Of a stretch of DNA of 64,000 nucleotides, positions 1-12,065 are shown one piece after another. Position 1 is the first letter of the stretch, and every line of letters starts with the position of its first letter. Below the pieces are notes generated by a model. The model worked only from the letters and a program-made list of their open reading frames with translations. It searched no databases and was not told the origin of the DNA. The stretch comes from Medicago truncatula (Eukaryota; Streptophyta; Magnoliopsida; Fabales; Fabaceae): positions 20,046,501 through 20,110,500 of the forward strand of contig NC_053042.1 of assembly GCF_003473485.1 (NCBI RefSeq), in the 5' to 3' direction. The position numbers and the translations under genes were made by a program.

Positions 1-99
1 TGTTCTCTTTTCTCATTTTGCACAAAAAAGGATTATTACTATTAGCAAACACTTTTTTAATGCAAAAAGGGCATTATACTAAAAATTATGAAATGTCAG

Positions 100-1238
100 A
101 GAAGAGATGGCCTGCGATGAAGCAGAACTTGGAGAAGAAGAATTTGCAGAAAAAATGCGCCATCAACAAAACTTACAGGAACATGTAAGATTTTCAACTT
201 CATGTTGAACTTTTCTGTACTCACATGTGTACACTAGATAGAGATGCTGCCGCAAAATTGTGACAAATATCGAGAGAGTAAATCTTCACAGCAACTAGAG
301 ATGCTGAAATACATGCTCAAGTTTAACTTGGATGATCAATCTGCCATCTTTGAGAAGGTGCACACTAGTTTTCAAATTACAAGCACTTTAATTTTCTCGA
401 ATTATGGATTATCCAATGGGCGTAGTCAATTAATGCAGAAATCTGTCTTTTGGTTGCTATCATTATATATCACATTATTGCAAGGTATTTGATTTTGGTC
501 CATAAGTATCAAATGCATCTCTGAATGGGTCTGAAAATATTATTTAAATGTTAGCGTGATTGGTACTGGGACAAGTCTGCTAGGAATAGGATTTGTTCAT
601 TTGGGCTTTCATATTTCAGTTAGGGTCTGTTCGAATTGACTTATTTAAGCTTATCTAGCATCATAACAACTTGTGGGACTCTTTGGGAGAACTTATGCAA
701 TAGCTTAAGACATGTTCATAAGCGGTTTTCAACGTATTTCTATGTGCTTTTCAGAATAGCTTATGAAAACAATTTACAGTTTATATGAAAACTGTTTGAC
801 TTTATTTATATCTTGTTATAGAAATAACTTGTACATCAGTACTTACACGATAAACGATAATTAAACCGTTTATCTAGACAGGGCCTTAGTTTATCTGAGT
901 TACATGATATTAATATCCTTGGTTGTTGAATCTTCAATGGTCAGTCTATGATGCTCTTTCTAAAATTTCTGTATAATATTCAAATATTTCAACTTGGTTT
1001 AGCTTGCTTACTTTGCAGATAGTTTCACAGCTTGATAATATTTATGCATGAGTTTCTTGTTGAAAATTATGTACCAAGTTATAGTAGTTGAAATGAAAAC
1101 AAATTAATTCGATGAACTTTCCAGTTGCACCAGCAGATGGAAAATGGGAATTATGAAAGTGAGACATCTATTTTGTCAGCTGAGGAGATTGAAGAGATAG
1201 TTCAAAGGACGGTGACCCCTCTGTTTAGCCCAAGTTAG
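100..1238 (+). CDS. 3'-terminal exons of an unrecognised gene (partial)
   Basis: The window opens inside a + strand gene. Three exon-like blocks keep an open frame: about 100-184 (acidic, ending LQEH before a gtaaga donor), 244-357 (containing QQLEMLKYMLKFNLDDQ, followed by gtgcac) and 1125-1238 after a pyrimidine-rich ccag acceptor (LHQQMENGNY... ending TVTPLFSPS and TAG). Together they give about 103 C-terminal residues that are charged, Gln/Glu-rich and probably helical or coiled-coil. I do not recognise the family. The first intron, as placed, is only about 59 nt, short for a plant, so that junction may be wrong. The body of the gene lies to the left of the window. The last intron holds a small MITE at 623-885. 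Confidence 0.5.
623..885. mobile_element. MITE in intron, TTA target duplication
   Basis: The ends are imperfect inverted repeats: the left begins GGGTCTGTTCGAATTG and the right ends CTAGACAGGGCC. Both are flanked by TTA (620-622 and 886-888). Internal text such as cttatttaagcttat and ataacttg is typical of a common legume MITE. A 3-bp TTA duplication fits the PIF/Harbinger (Tourist) superfamily. The element lies in the last intron of the partial gene at the window start. Confidence 0.55.
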
Positions 1239-2159
1239 ACCCAGAATCTGCCTTTATCATGGACCCTTTGGTTATATCATGTTCAGAGTTATTTTATTCC
1301 AAGTGTAATTAATTATCACTAGCTAACTGTTTTGTATTGGACTATCCATAATCCATGATATGTATTGTTTATTACTTCACCTATTAGCGAAATGCATATT
1401 ATTCCACGATGTGTTGTATTATTCACTTCACTTCATTTAGACTTCTTACATTATTGATTTTTTTGTTCGTTTTCTTCCTGAATGGTCTTGTTACACGCTT
1501 TGCAGACATTGCAGTAATCATCTTGAGGACATGTTTGGATGTCTTAAGTTTTTTCATTTTTCGTCGTATTTGCTAGAACACGAATGCTTTTCATTTACCT
1601 AAATCCCACCTCATACTTTTCTTATTTGCAGTTTTAAGATTTGTCTTATCCTATCAAGTATCAATTGTTGAATGATGCATTTCCCAAATAACTAGATTTA
1701 CAGAAACTTGATAATTTATTTTAAATTTTAATGGTGGTCGATCTCAGAACGAAATCAATTTCAAGAGAATCGCTATACATTCTTAAACAACAAATTATTT
1801 ATGAAGATTTTACAATGAACTCAAATTTGTTATCCTTTTATGGTGGACAATTTTGAATCCATCCAGTCATGTTTGGCATGTGTAGTTCAACCTGTTTCCA
1901 AACCAAGCATTCATTACATGGTTTCCAAAACACTCATAAGTAAATTTAACTTTGTATCAGGCGGCGTTGGAGCTCCAGGTATAACAGTATTATATTTTTG
2001 TTTCTTTAAAGGGTTCAAAGCAAAGTATAAAGTATGAGATATGAAGTGAGTTTTGATTAGCTTCATTTTTTTTAATGAAAATTTGGATTTCTGGATTTGG
2101 GTACCCGTTTCTTTATGGGTCTTTAGTTTTGGGTGTTCTCCATTTCTGGTTCGGGCTAA
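1239..2159. other. Intergenic region, no gene recognised
   Basis: This holds the 3' flank and probable 3' UTR of the upstream gene followed by AT-rich DNA. The only open frame (1840-2037) is short and has no recognisable domain. I see no coding gene or clear repeat here. Confidence 0.5.
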
Positions 2160-2475
2160 TAACCACTTTGGTCCTTAAATGTGTAACAAGTAGTCACAAT
2201 AGTCCTTCAATGTATCAAAATTTAAAAATGGTCTCTGATTGAACACTCCGTTAGTCAAAATAGTCTCTGACACTAAAATAATATCTCAATGCTCACGATA
2301 ACTCTTTTCATATAGGGACTGAAATGACAGTCAGTAAGTATCTATAAAAACTATTATGATAATAAATAAGTATATTGAATGATTAATATGACAATATTGA
2401 ATGACTAATATAGGGACTATTTTGACTAATAAAATGAATAATGAAGACTATTTTGAATTTTTGATGCATTAAGAG
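2160..2475. repeat. Degenerate inverted-repeat (MITE-like) element
   Basis: The left part reads as 'tggtcctt...caatgtatcaaaatttaaaa...ttagtcaaaatagtctctg'. The right part, when reverse-complemented, gives a similar string (gcatcaaaaattcaaaatagtct...ttagtcaaaatagtccct). This looks like a decayed inverted-repeat element that abuts the MULE-type element at 2537. Exact ends and a target duplication could not be fixed. Confidence 0.4.
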
Positions 2476-2536
2476 CACCCACATCCATACCACTATATGA
2501 GTGGTATAAATAGACCCCACTTAATTTTTTATAATA

Positions 2537-4185
2537 GGCTTAATACATCCACCAGTTCCGTAACTTATTTTATTTTTTCAGTTTGGTCCCTTAATTATAA
2601 AGTGTTTCAATTTGGTTCCACAAATCTTCTGCCGTTTACTATTTTGGTCATCTCCATTAGTTTGAGAATGTATAATATTTCAAATATGATTTCAGCCATT
2701 AGATTGAATGACCATTGTATGTAATGGTGAACCACCAACACCAATTTTTTTTGTTTTTCTTCATCTTTCCCCTCATGTTCTTCTTCATCTTCTTCAACAA
2801 CAACAATCAACAACAACCCTTCAATCAGAAAATTCATCAACAACAACAACAACAAATCCAGATATTCATCAACAATAAAATCATCATCACCACAAACAAT
2901 CCCAACAAATTTTTCAGAAATTCATCAACCCAAAAAATTAATCTTTTCAACTCAATTTTAAAACTCATAAATTTGAAAAATCATTTCCAATTTCTTCATC
3001 TTCAAACTTAGAAAGTATATCTCTCCAAATCAAACATAACCAGAAAAAAAAAATCTTAAATAATGACAAAAATCCCAAATTCTAAAGTGATGGTGGAGTG
3101 TGCTGCTATCGTTTCATGTCAGAAGGCTGTTTGGAAATTCCATTCTCATTACTCATTCCTGCAATTCCATTTTTTTCAAAACTAAAAAGAGGACCAAATC
3201 AATTATATGTCTCTAGTATCTCCTTTCCACGTTTCCATTCCTGCAATTCCATTGTCATTACACTAACTGATACACAAATTAAATCAATTCTCATAAAAAA
3301 TAATTGGGAGAGAAGGAGAAATTGCTACAAACTGAATACGACTCTGCAACAGCCCCAAAACTGCAGCAAAAACAAGGATTCAGTGCTATGAATAGTGATA
3401 AGAACACGAGGAGTGAAGGAGTGAGTGTCATATTCAAAATAAGGTGTTAATGATGATGGTGGTGGTGACGGTGGATCTGATTCCAGATCTGGAGTTGTCA
3501 TGTTCATGAGGTAAGAACAAACGATTCAGATTCAGTGTTGAATTCAGAGTTGTCATGTCCATGAGGTTAAGAACGAACGAACGTTGTGGGTGTTGAATTC
3601 AAGAGAGAACGAGATTAGGATGAATCAGTGATGGTGCGATGGTGATGAATTAGAGATTGTGACGGTGTTGTATTCACGATTCTGATTAATTTGGGATTGT
3701 GATGGTGAAGACAATTATGGAAAAATGAGATGATGGACTCTCATGAGAATTAATTTGGGATTTTTTTTTACCGTTAAAAAATTTAGGGAGTGAGAAAGAT
3801 GAAGAAATGTTAATAAGTCCGGGCTTATTTGAATATTTTGATGAATGTATGAAGATGAAGATGAAGATGGGGAGAGAAGAAGATGAAGAAATGTTAATAA
3901 GATTACATGTTGGTGCTGCACGGTAAGATACAATGTTCCTGTATAACCTAATTGTTCATTTTTTTTAAAAATAGATCAAATGGCTGAAATTAAAAAATTA
4001 ATAAGGTCTATGGTGGACTATCTATAATGTTAGTCCACCATAGACATTTGAGGTTAAAAACTAACGGAGAGAACCACAATAGTAAACGACAGAAGATTTA
4101 TGGGACCAAATTGAGACACTTTATAGTTAAAGGACCAAACTGAGAAAATAAAATAAGTAAAGGGATCAAGGGAATGTATTAAGCC
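2537..4185. mobile_element. Non-autonomous MULE-type element, 1.65 kb, 9-bp TSD
   Basis: Terminal inverted repeats of about 125 bp start GGCTTAATACATCC on the left and end GTATTAAGCC on the right. They stay alignable inward through the text 'ctcagtttggtcc' and 'tcaatttggt'. An exact 9-bp direct repeat, TTTATAATA, flanks the element at 2528-2536 and 4186-4194. Long inverted repeats with a 9-bp duplication are the hallmark of Mutator-like elements. The interior holds low-complexity Gln/Asn-coding text on one strand and acidic text on the other, and no transposase. The short open frames inside it (2607-3011, 3715-3933) look like by-products of simple sequence. Confidence 0.85.
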
Positions 4186-4862
4186 TTTATAATATTACAC
4201 ACTTCTCAATTATTTAAACTACTCCACTATATTTTTTAAATATCAATACTACTCATCCAATATCTACAATAGGTCCCACTAAATTCACAACAATCGATCA
4301 CAATCCAACATGTATGTGTTATTTGTGATTTATATGTTTTCTATTCCAACACAACATATACCACGGTGGTACTGTATAGGAACGGTGGCAACAATTAAAG
4401 TCACTTTTCAAAGCCAAGTGCCATATTTTTCTGACAACTTCAGTAAAGACACGATTGTTTTTCAACCGATATTGATGTTCTAAAGGACCATTGTGACTAC
4501 TCATTACACATTCAGAGAACAAGACATCCATCATCTCTAGGTCATTAGTTTAGAAAATTGCTTAACAGCCCCTGCATTGCTTAAAATATAATTAAAACAC
4601 CCATCGCAAGTTAGAATCTAACAAGCACAAAAACACACCTATCCCCAACACTTTAATCATCCCAACTCAACGTGTGGGAGTTCTACCAAACATTGGTGGA
4701 GAGAAACGGCATCGCTTAATTGTAAAGCATTGTTAGAAGTTAATGGTTACACCATCACCACCTTGAATCGTGATTTTCCAAACCCTAATTTAACCAATAC
4801 CAATTTTCTTCTTTCTCTTCCCACTTTTCACACCTCCGCAAAACCCTAATTTCACATCCACA

Positions 4863-6569
4863 ATGAAAAGGAAGAGAAGTTCTTCTTCTCTCAAATCCTC
4901 ACAACAAATACAAATGGTTTCTTCTTCCATCAAAACATATTCATATTTACCTGATGAATGCTGGGAATCGATCTTCAGGTTCATCATCAACCAGTACCAA
5001 ACAGTTCCTCACAGTTTCTTCTCCCGTCACTCAGAATCTATCTTGAATTCTCTTTCCCTTGTCTCCAAACAATTCCTCTCAATAACCAACCGTCTCCGTT
5101 TATCTATAACCGTTGTTAACTTTTCTCCAACCATCAGTATCCGCCCCATCTTCCAAAGATTCACCAACCTAAACTCCCTCAAATTCGCATTGTACAATGA
5201 ACTCGACGGGTTTCTCTGTAAAATCTCTCATTTCCCATTGAAAAAACTCACATCTCTCATTATCTCCAACAGACACACCATTCCCGCAAATGGGTTGCGA
5301 GTTTTCACTCAAAATATTACAACTTTGACCTCTCTCACTTGTTTCGACATTGCAGATTTCAATACCACTGACCTGTTCCTCATCGCGGAATGTTTTCCTT
5401 TGCTCGAAGAACTCAACCTCAGCTTCCGCTCAGGTTGGAAAAATAAAAATAAAGTTACCCATTACAATAACTATTGTGATGGGGTAGAGGCTCTTTCACT
5501 TGCACTTCTCAAACTCCGCAAGGTTAATCTTTCTGGCTTTCCCATGAGCGACAAATCGATTTTTCACTTGTTTAACAATTGTAAGCTTCTTGAAGAGGTT
5601 ACCATGTTTTGGTGTGATCAAATGACTATTGCTGGAATTGCTTCTGCTATCCGTGAGAGACCAACATTGAGGTCTTTATCGTTTTGCAATGCTTTTTTTA
5701 ATCTAAAAGATGCCGAAGTGTCTGTTTCTTCGCATTTTATTGACTCATTGCTGAGTTTGAAGGGTTTGACTTCTCTTACTTGGTGGTTTCTGAATATCTC
5801 TGATGAAATGCTCTACTCTATTGCACGGGAAGGGCTACCTTTGACGAGGCTTGTCCTCAAATATTGCTTTGGCCATAGCTATGCTGGAATCTTTTGTTTG
5901 TTATCCAAGTGTGCAGGTTTGCAACATTTGGATCTTCAACGTGCTGGGTTTTTGAATGATCACTATGTTGATAAGTTGTCTTTGTTTCTTGGTGATTTAG
6001 TGTCTATAAACCTTAGTGAATGTATGGACCTCACATATTCAACCTTGTTTACACTCGTTAGGAATTGTCCTTCACTTAGTGAGATCAAAATGGAAAATAT
6101 TGGGAGTAAGAGTGTAGAGAATTCTGATTCTTTGCCGGATTTTGGTGTATTCCCTCAATTAAAGTATCTCTACTTGGCTGAGAATTCATGGTTAAGCGAT
6201 GAAAACATCATAATGTTTGCTTCCATTTTTCCCAATTTGCAGCTGCTTGATTTGAACTCATGCAACCACATATCGGAAGGCATTTGTCAAGTTTTAAGGA
6301 GGTGTTCTAATATTAGGCATTTAAACTTAGCCCACTGTTCAAGAGTGAATCTACTTGGAGTGAACTTTGTAGTTCCCAAGCTGGAGGTGTTGAAGTTGTC
6401 AGATACAAAGGTTGATGATGAAACACTTTATGTGATCTCAAAGAACTGTTGTGGACTTTTGGAATTATTTGTGGACGGTTGTAATGATGTCACAGAGAAA
6501 GGAGTGAAACATGTGAAAGAAAATTGCTCACAACTGAGAGAACATGGATACGTACGTTCTTCACCCTGA
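4863..6569 (+). CDS. F-box/LRR-repeat protein
   Basis: Single-exon gene encoding 568 aa. A basic N-terminus is followed by a short F-box core near residues 28-75 (LPDECWESIFRFII, then SLVSKQFLSITN). The rest is leucine-rich repeats with recurring 'L..L.L..C..I/V' spacing up to about residue 555, including LQLLDLNSCNHISEG and IRHLNLAHCSRV. F-box proteins of this layout act as substrate adaptors of SCF (SKP1-CUL1-F-box) E3 ubiquitin ligases. The LRR domain binds the target, which cannot be named from sequence. The ATG at 4863 follows a T/C-rich leader, and no upstream in-frame ATG fits better. No frameshift or stop is seen. Large F-box/LRR families are common in legumes, so orthology is uncertain. 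Confidence 0.85.
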   Translation: MKRKRSSSSLKSSQQIQMVSSSIKTYSYLPDECWESIFRFIINQYQTVPHSFFSRHSESILNSLSLVSKQFLSITNRLRLSITVVNFSPTISIRPIFQRFTNLNSLKFALYNELDGFLCKISHFPLKKLTSLIISNRHTIPANGLRVFTQNITTLTSLTCFDIADFNTTDLFLIAECFPLLEELNLSFRSGWKNKNKVTHYNNYCDGVEALSLALLKLRKVNLSGFPMSDKSIFHLFNNCKLLEEVTMFWCDQMTIAGIASAIRERPTLRSLSFCNAFFNLKDAEVSVSSHFIDSLLSLKGLTSLTWWFLNISDEMLYSIAREGLPLTRLVLKYCFGHSYAGIFCLLSKCAGLQHLDLQRAGFLNDHYVDKLSLFLGDLVSINLSECMDLTYSTLFTLVRNCPSLSEIKMENIGSKSVENSDSLPDFGVFPQLKYLYLAENSWLSDENIIMFASIFPNLQLLDLNSCNHISEGICQVLRRCSNIRHLNLAHCSRVNLLGVNFVVPKLEVLKLSDTKVDDETLYVISKNCCGLLELFVDGCNDVTEKGVKHVKENCSQLREHGYVRSSP

Positions 6570-8690
6570 AAGTGTTGTGCTGAAAGTTTGAACTCTGTAA
6601 GTTGTTTGTGTTTAAGATTTAGTTTTATGAGAAATGAATATTTTAAAATGTCAGCTTACATATGGGCATCTACTCATCAATTTGTGCATGATAATTCCCT
6701 AAATATATTAAGTGTAATATATTTATATAATGTAAGTGTTGTTAAACGACGGCTCCATTGTGGATTTTTAGCAACAGCCATTGGCGATTTTTGAAGGAAT
6801 GCCAGTGCCTCCATGCTGTCACGCCGCAATTGTGTGTCTATATGGCGGACTTTTAGCTTTCTGCCATCAACAACACTTGGGTGTTATATGCAGTTTTAAA
6901 TTGTTTTGTTTTTCTTCTCTTTGCCTTGAATTGCGTAAGTGACGACTCATTGGCTGCATGAGTCTTACACTTTTTCCAATGTTATTTGATGTTAGGTAGT
7001 TTGTGTGTGCTAGCTTTGGTTTGCTAAATCTGCTTAATATATTTCCTTGAATTGGTTGTCCATGAACTGATATTGAAAGCAATTCTAGATTGTTTAGTTC
7101 TAGCCTGCAACACTTAGATGTGAAACAAAGATGTTTCCATGTTGAACATTTAGCTTTTTATGGACATTGTTCTGATGGGGAAATCATTGCAATCACATAT
7201 GCAGTGATATGGGGTTAACTAGAATTAAGATTCCTCAGTTGCACTGCCTTCACTTTCAATTTTGGCAATTATAGATTTTGAAATGCTCCTCTGTTATCAC
7301 TGTAAAGGGCTGGTTTTTGAGAATTATATGTTTAGAAATATATAGATTTGAATTAGAATTTACCACAGATCTCCTATTTCTTTTCTAATTATAAGCTTGG
7401 GAACTGTCCAAACTATTAACTTGCTTCATCTATCCATTGGATTATCGTGATAGTAACAAAATTACGACATTTTCTTTAAGCTTTTTTGATTGAACCATCA
7501 AATAATAGGATCTTGAGAGTTCGTAGTTTTCACCAACAATAACAGATAGAAACACCAACATCTTGTTTAATTATTAAATCATCACTTATATTTATCACAT
7601 TAGACATAAAAAATGGATTTATAGCTTATTCCATTGGCAAACTACTAGATACCCGTTGCTCAAGGAAATCCCTGAAGTCTTGACACATTGCTTCCTTCCC
7701 TATTTGTTTTGTCTCTTTACATCATGTATGATTTATCAGATCTTTGAAATATTAGCTCTAATTTTTGTCTCTTTACATTAGTTCCATTTGAGTAGTTGGT
7801 GGATTATTATAGGGCAAATGACATTGGTGATACTAGTATTTCCTATAAAACTCGCAAGCATGAAAGAAGTCAATTGATTAGAACTAGAAAATTGTTCAAC
7901 TTTGAGTAACAAAAACATCACAATCACAAGCTCGGACTTCTCAAATTGTTTTTGCAACTACTGCATTTGGCCATGTTTCAAATCAGATTTTGCTGCAGTT
8001 TAAGTCTTCCTCTTTCTCTTCAATAGTTCATTATTAGCAGTGCTAACCAAGTTGCTCATCTATTGTATGATTCCTGAAACTCAATGGATATAATTAGAGA
8101 CTTAGGCATATCACCAATTGTTATTAACTATAAATTGTACACCTGTGCAAATTTTACATGCTGACTTTTCTGCAATAACATGTTATACAAACTTCTTTAT
8201 CTTTTCCATATAGAAATATGAATTTTTAATTAATAATAACATAGTTCCAGTATTTCCCAAATTCAATTAAAAATAGTTTGCAACTTCTACTATCAACACA
8301 TGCTTCTCTGGAACTCCGGTTGTTTAGATAATCTTTTGAATATAATGTACTTTGAGATCAATTGTTGTGATTTTAATTCCTTTTGTTTCTTTGAAAGTCA
8401 TTAATGTATTGAGTGAGTGATATTAGCAGCTCACACACCACTCTTTATGTACAAGGTGAATTACAAATAAATACTTTTTTTTAGGCTACTGCTGAAATAA
8501 CAATAACCTTCAAATTGTACTTTATTTGCAGATTTCTTCTTCTTTTGGAACAAGGAAGGAAGCATAAACTATGTTTGCATAGAACATAATAATTGTGACT
8601 TGACCTGACCATTTTCTATGATGTTGATTGAAGTAGATATTTGGGATAGTTGGGGTATGACACTATTATTGACAATGATAAATGTCATGT
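6570..8690. other. Intergenic region, no gene recognised
   Basis: Probable 3' UTR of the F-box gene followed by about 2 kb of AT-rich DNA. Short open frames (6588-6794, 6867-7082) show no domain and overlap on opposite strands. No repeat with clear boundaries was recognised. Confidence 0.5.
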
Positions 8691-8695
8691 TTAAT

Positions 8696-10803
8696 GAAGT
8701 ATGTCTACTTGGGAACCTTTGTTGGAAAGTTTGAGTGGGAAATTGAATTCTTGGAGTCATAAATATATTAGTTTTGGAGGTAGAATTATTCTCTTAAATT
8801 CGGTTCTTAATTCCCTTCCAATCTTTTACTTGTCTTTCTTGAAAATGCCGGTTCAAGTGTGCAAGAAGGTTGTTAGAATCCAAAGAGAATTTCTTTGGGG
8901 AGGAGTGAGAGGGGGGAAGAAAATAAACTGGGTTAAGTGGAATTCCGTGTGTCAATAAAAGAGAAATGAAGGTATTGGGGTTAAGGATGTTCGGGTGATG
9001 AATGTGAGTTTACTAGCTAAATGGAGATGGAGGTTGCTAAATGGGGAAATTGCTTTGTCGAAGGATGTTCTAGAAGAGAAGTATGGTCATTGCAAAGAGG
9101 TTTTGTTGGGAGGAGTTGTTACACCTTGGCCGAGGAATGCTTCCGTTTGGTGGAAGATTTAGTGAAGCTAGAAGACTTTGGTGGAGCACAAGGTTGGTTC
9201 AATTCGGAGGTTTTCCGGAAAGTAGGTAATGATTTCAAAACTAGTTTTTGGAAGGATATTTGGCGTGGAGGAGGGAGTTTTGCTCAAAAATATCCTAGAC
9301 TTTTTTCAATTTCAACCCAAAAGGAGGCTACGGTGGGAGAAATAGGGGCGGCTTCGGGGGTAGGAACGGATTGGAATTTTAATTGGAGAAGACAACTCTT
9401 TGTGTGGGAGGAGGAGTTGTTTACTAGCCTTCGGGAAGATTTAGAGGGTATGGTTTGGTCTAATGAGGAGGATGAGTGGAGATGGAAATTAGAAGATAAT
9501 GGTTTTTTCTCGGTGAAGTCGGCATATTTGAAGTTGGAGGGAGTGGTGTTGAAGGAAGATTTGTGGGATGAAGAGGAAAGAGGGGTGTTTGATCAATTAT
9601 GGAAGAGTCCAGCGCCGTCGAAAGTGATTGCATTTACTTGGAAGGTACTCCTTAATCGTATCCCAACTAGAGTTAATCTTGCCTTGAGGAATGTTCTACC
9701 ACCGGATGCCTCAAACTTGTGTGTGTTGTGTAATTTGAAGGAAGAATCGGCCATACATCTTCTCTTGCACTGCGAAGTGGCGTCTAAGGTGTGGCTAAAT
9801 ATTATGTTGTGGTTGGAGGTCTTGTTCTTAATTCCATCTAATTTCTTTGTGCATTGGGAGTGTTGGAGTGTGGGGAAAGAAATAAAAAAGTAACTAAAGG
9901 ACTATGGTTAATTTGGCACACAACCATGTGGACTTTGTGGAAAGCGAGAAATGACAAAATCTTTAAGGGTATTAGTAGAGTGGTGGATGACATAGTTGAG
10001 GAGATTAAGGTTTTGTCTTGGAGATGGATGTTGAATAGGACGAATAACCCGCCATGCCTTTTCTATGAATGGTGTTGGAATCCAAGATATTGTCTTGCTA
10101 GATGATAGTTTGGTCCTTGGGTGCGGTGTATTTCGTGAGGTAGAAGCTTTTGGTTTGGGATTCCTATGCAGGTTGGTTTGTGCAGCTTTTGAGGACTTTG
10201 GGTGTGTTTCGGTTTTGGATAGTTTTTGCTGTTACTTGTTGGATTTGTCTTCCACGAGTACTGTGAGGCTTGTGTGCAGTTTTGGCTAGTTGGTTTGTGC
10301 GGCTGCCACTTTCAATTTTCTGTTTTCATGTTACTTCGGCATCTTGCTGCTGAAGTATATTGATTGGTGAGGCAGGGGTATGCTTGGGTGTCAGTGCTCT
10401 TTGGCTTGTCTGCTTGTATAGCTTTGGTGCGGTGCTAGGAGGTCTGTGCGCTACCTGGTTTTGTGGCAGCAGTGCTGTTGTATGTTTTAACAGCTGGGGC
10501 GAGACGTATCAGTTGGCTGGTGGTTGTTTGCTTGCCAGGTTTTGGCTGTTATTAGTAGTTTCGGCGGCCTTTGGTGTTGATGCAGGGGTATGCTTGTGGT
10601 CTGTCACTTGTATATGCCTGCGTCATTACTCTTGTGGTGTGTTCCTTAGTTTATGGGTGGTTTTTAAAGGGATTTTTGTTCGAGCCGGAGTTTGTATGGC
10701 AACTGATTTCCCCTTCTTTGTATTTTTTCTCCACCCGAGCTTATTAGTGCGTCTTGCACGGGCTTGTTGGTTAATAATATTTTGCCGATTCAAAAAAAAA
10801 AAA
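8696..10803 (+). mobile_element. 5'-truncated LINE (L1-type) with frameshifted reverse-transcriptase tail
   Basis: The coding text starts abruptly inside the C-terminal part of a plant L1-type ORF2: TWEPLLESLSGKLNSW, ISFGGRIILLNSVLNSLP and REFLWGG. After several stops and frame changes it continues to the zf-RVT region, where LWKSPAPSKVIAFTWK and LCVLCNLKEESAIHLLLHC carry the conserved Cys/His pattern. A last piece follows (LIWHTTMWTLWKARND). About 700 bp of 3' UTR ends at an A-run at 10791-10803. The frame is broken near 8956, 9165 and 9890, so this is a dead copy truncated at the 5' end, as is usual for LINEs. A target duplication could not be confirmed. Confidence 0.85.
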
Positions 10804-11490
10804 CTCTGCAAACACCTCCTTCATTGTTGTTATTTGTTGGAAGTATAAATTCAATGCAGCTTTTTGTTCTTACTTAACTTACCTTAAAAGTTTTAGGGAA
10901 CATGCAATAGTCTGTCTATGCACATTTGACAACTTTGCCCATGAATATCTCATGGTTCATTGACAGTACACTCAAACTTTTATCAGCAACCTGTGATGTT
11001 GCAATGAAGTCAGCGACAATATATAAATTTTCAGAATGAATGGCACCAGTTATTCCAATAAACTCAAATGAGATTTATAAATTGCATTTTCCCCCTTTAT
11101 CACATTTAGCAGGCACAAACGAGGTAAAACACTTCAAACATTTTGGCTAGATCCAAACTCAAAACATTATTGATGATATGATGCTATTGTATAAATTAAG
11201 CATTGTGTCTTAAGAATGGTTTTTGGGATAAAGAAGGGTTATGAGATTCCTATCTAAGCAGAATTGTCTTTGTATGTACAAGGTGGTTACAAGTTGATGA
11301 AAAAAGTTTTTTTAAGTGCAATTAATTTGATAGATTTCGCGTAAAACACAGGTTTACCATAGTTTTTTTAATTGAATTTTTTAATAAATTTCATCAAATA
11401 GTGAAATTACTGTTGTATATTAGTGACGTTTTATAGATTTCATGAAATTTTAAAAAATCATTTTTACTAAATTTTGTATCTTTTTTTCTT
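10804..11490. other. AT-rich spacer between LINE fragments
   Basis: No gene or bounded repeat is visible. The text after the A-run of the preceding LINE is unremarkable AT-rich sequence. Confidence 0.4.
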
Positions 11491-12065
11491 TCTTTCTTCT
11501 AAGCAAAGATGTAGGGACGACATCAAGAGGCAACATAAACGTCCAAACTAGGTTGGTACCCAACTAAAACCTCTATTATCTACCACATACTCTATAAATA
11601 TTATTAAAAAAAAAAGAGAAAATAATATGTACAAGAGGGGGGGCTAGGCCAAGATCCTCAGAAAGAATAAGCGTGCAACCATGAAACTAAGGAAACCGAT
11701 AGTTCAACAACTTATACGATCACGGAAAAAATCAGCCAACAAAGACGAAGGCATGGAGTCTAACCAAACAGTACCCACAACCGCATGTCCATACTCAACT
11801 AATTTATCTGCACAACAGTTTCCCTCACGATAAATTTGAGAGCATATAGCCTGGAGACCCAAATGAAAACAGTTATGCCAATGGTTCCGAAGACGGAAAG
11901 GAACAATATCAGCATTCTTAAAGGCCTGAACCGCAGAAGTCGAATCACTTTCTATCCAAATATTGTGCCAAGAATGAGAAGCCACATATTCCAAAGCAAG
12001 AATAATACCTATCAGCTTCGCCTAAAAAGCAGACAAATCACCAAGATTGCTTGCAAAATCACCAA
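11490..12065 (-). pseudogene. RNase H-like (RVT_3) LINE 3' fragment
   Basis: The minus strand encodes an RNase H-like domain tail: AKLIGIILALEYV, then NIWIESDSTSAVQAFKN with the catalytic-type Asp in 'ESDS', then IYREGNCCADKLVEYGH. A TAG interrupts the frame just before AKLIG near 12024. This domain is found at the ends of many plant L1-type elements and in dispersed gene fragments. The text downstream on the minus strand (about 11497-11660) resembles 25797-25970, so both belong to one repeat family. The fragment has no start and no intact ORF. Confidence 0.65.

Noticed and set aside
2607-3011. Overlapping open frames on both strands, one Gln/Asn-rich and one Asp/Glu-rich
   Set aside because: They lie inside the MULE-type element and arise from CAA/TTG and GAT/ATC simple sequence; no domain or splice context.
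10065-10848. Cys/Leu-rich frames after the LINE coding part
   Set aside because: They correspond to the 3' UTR of the LINE; low-complexity hydrophobic text without a conserved domain.
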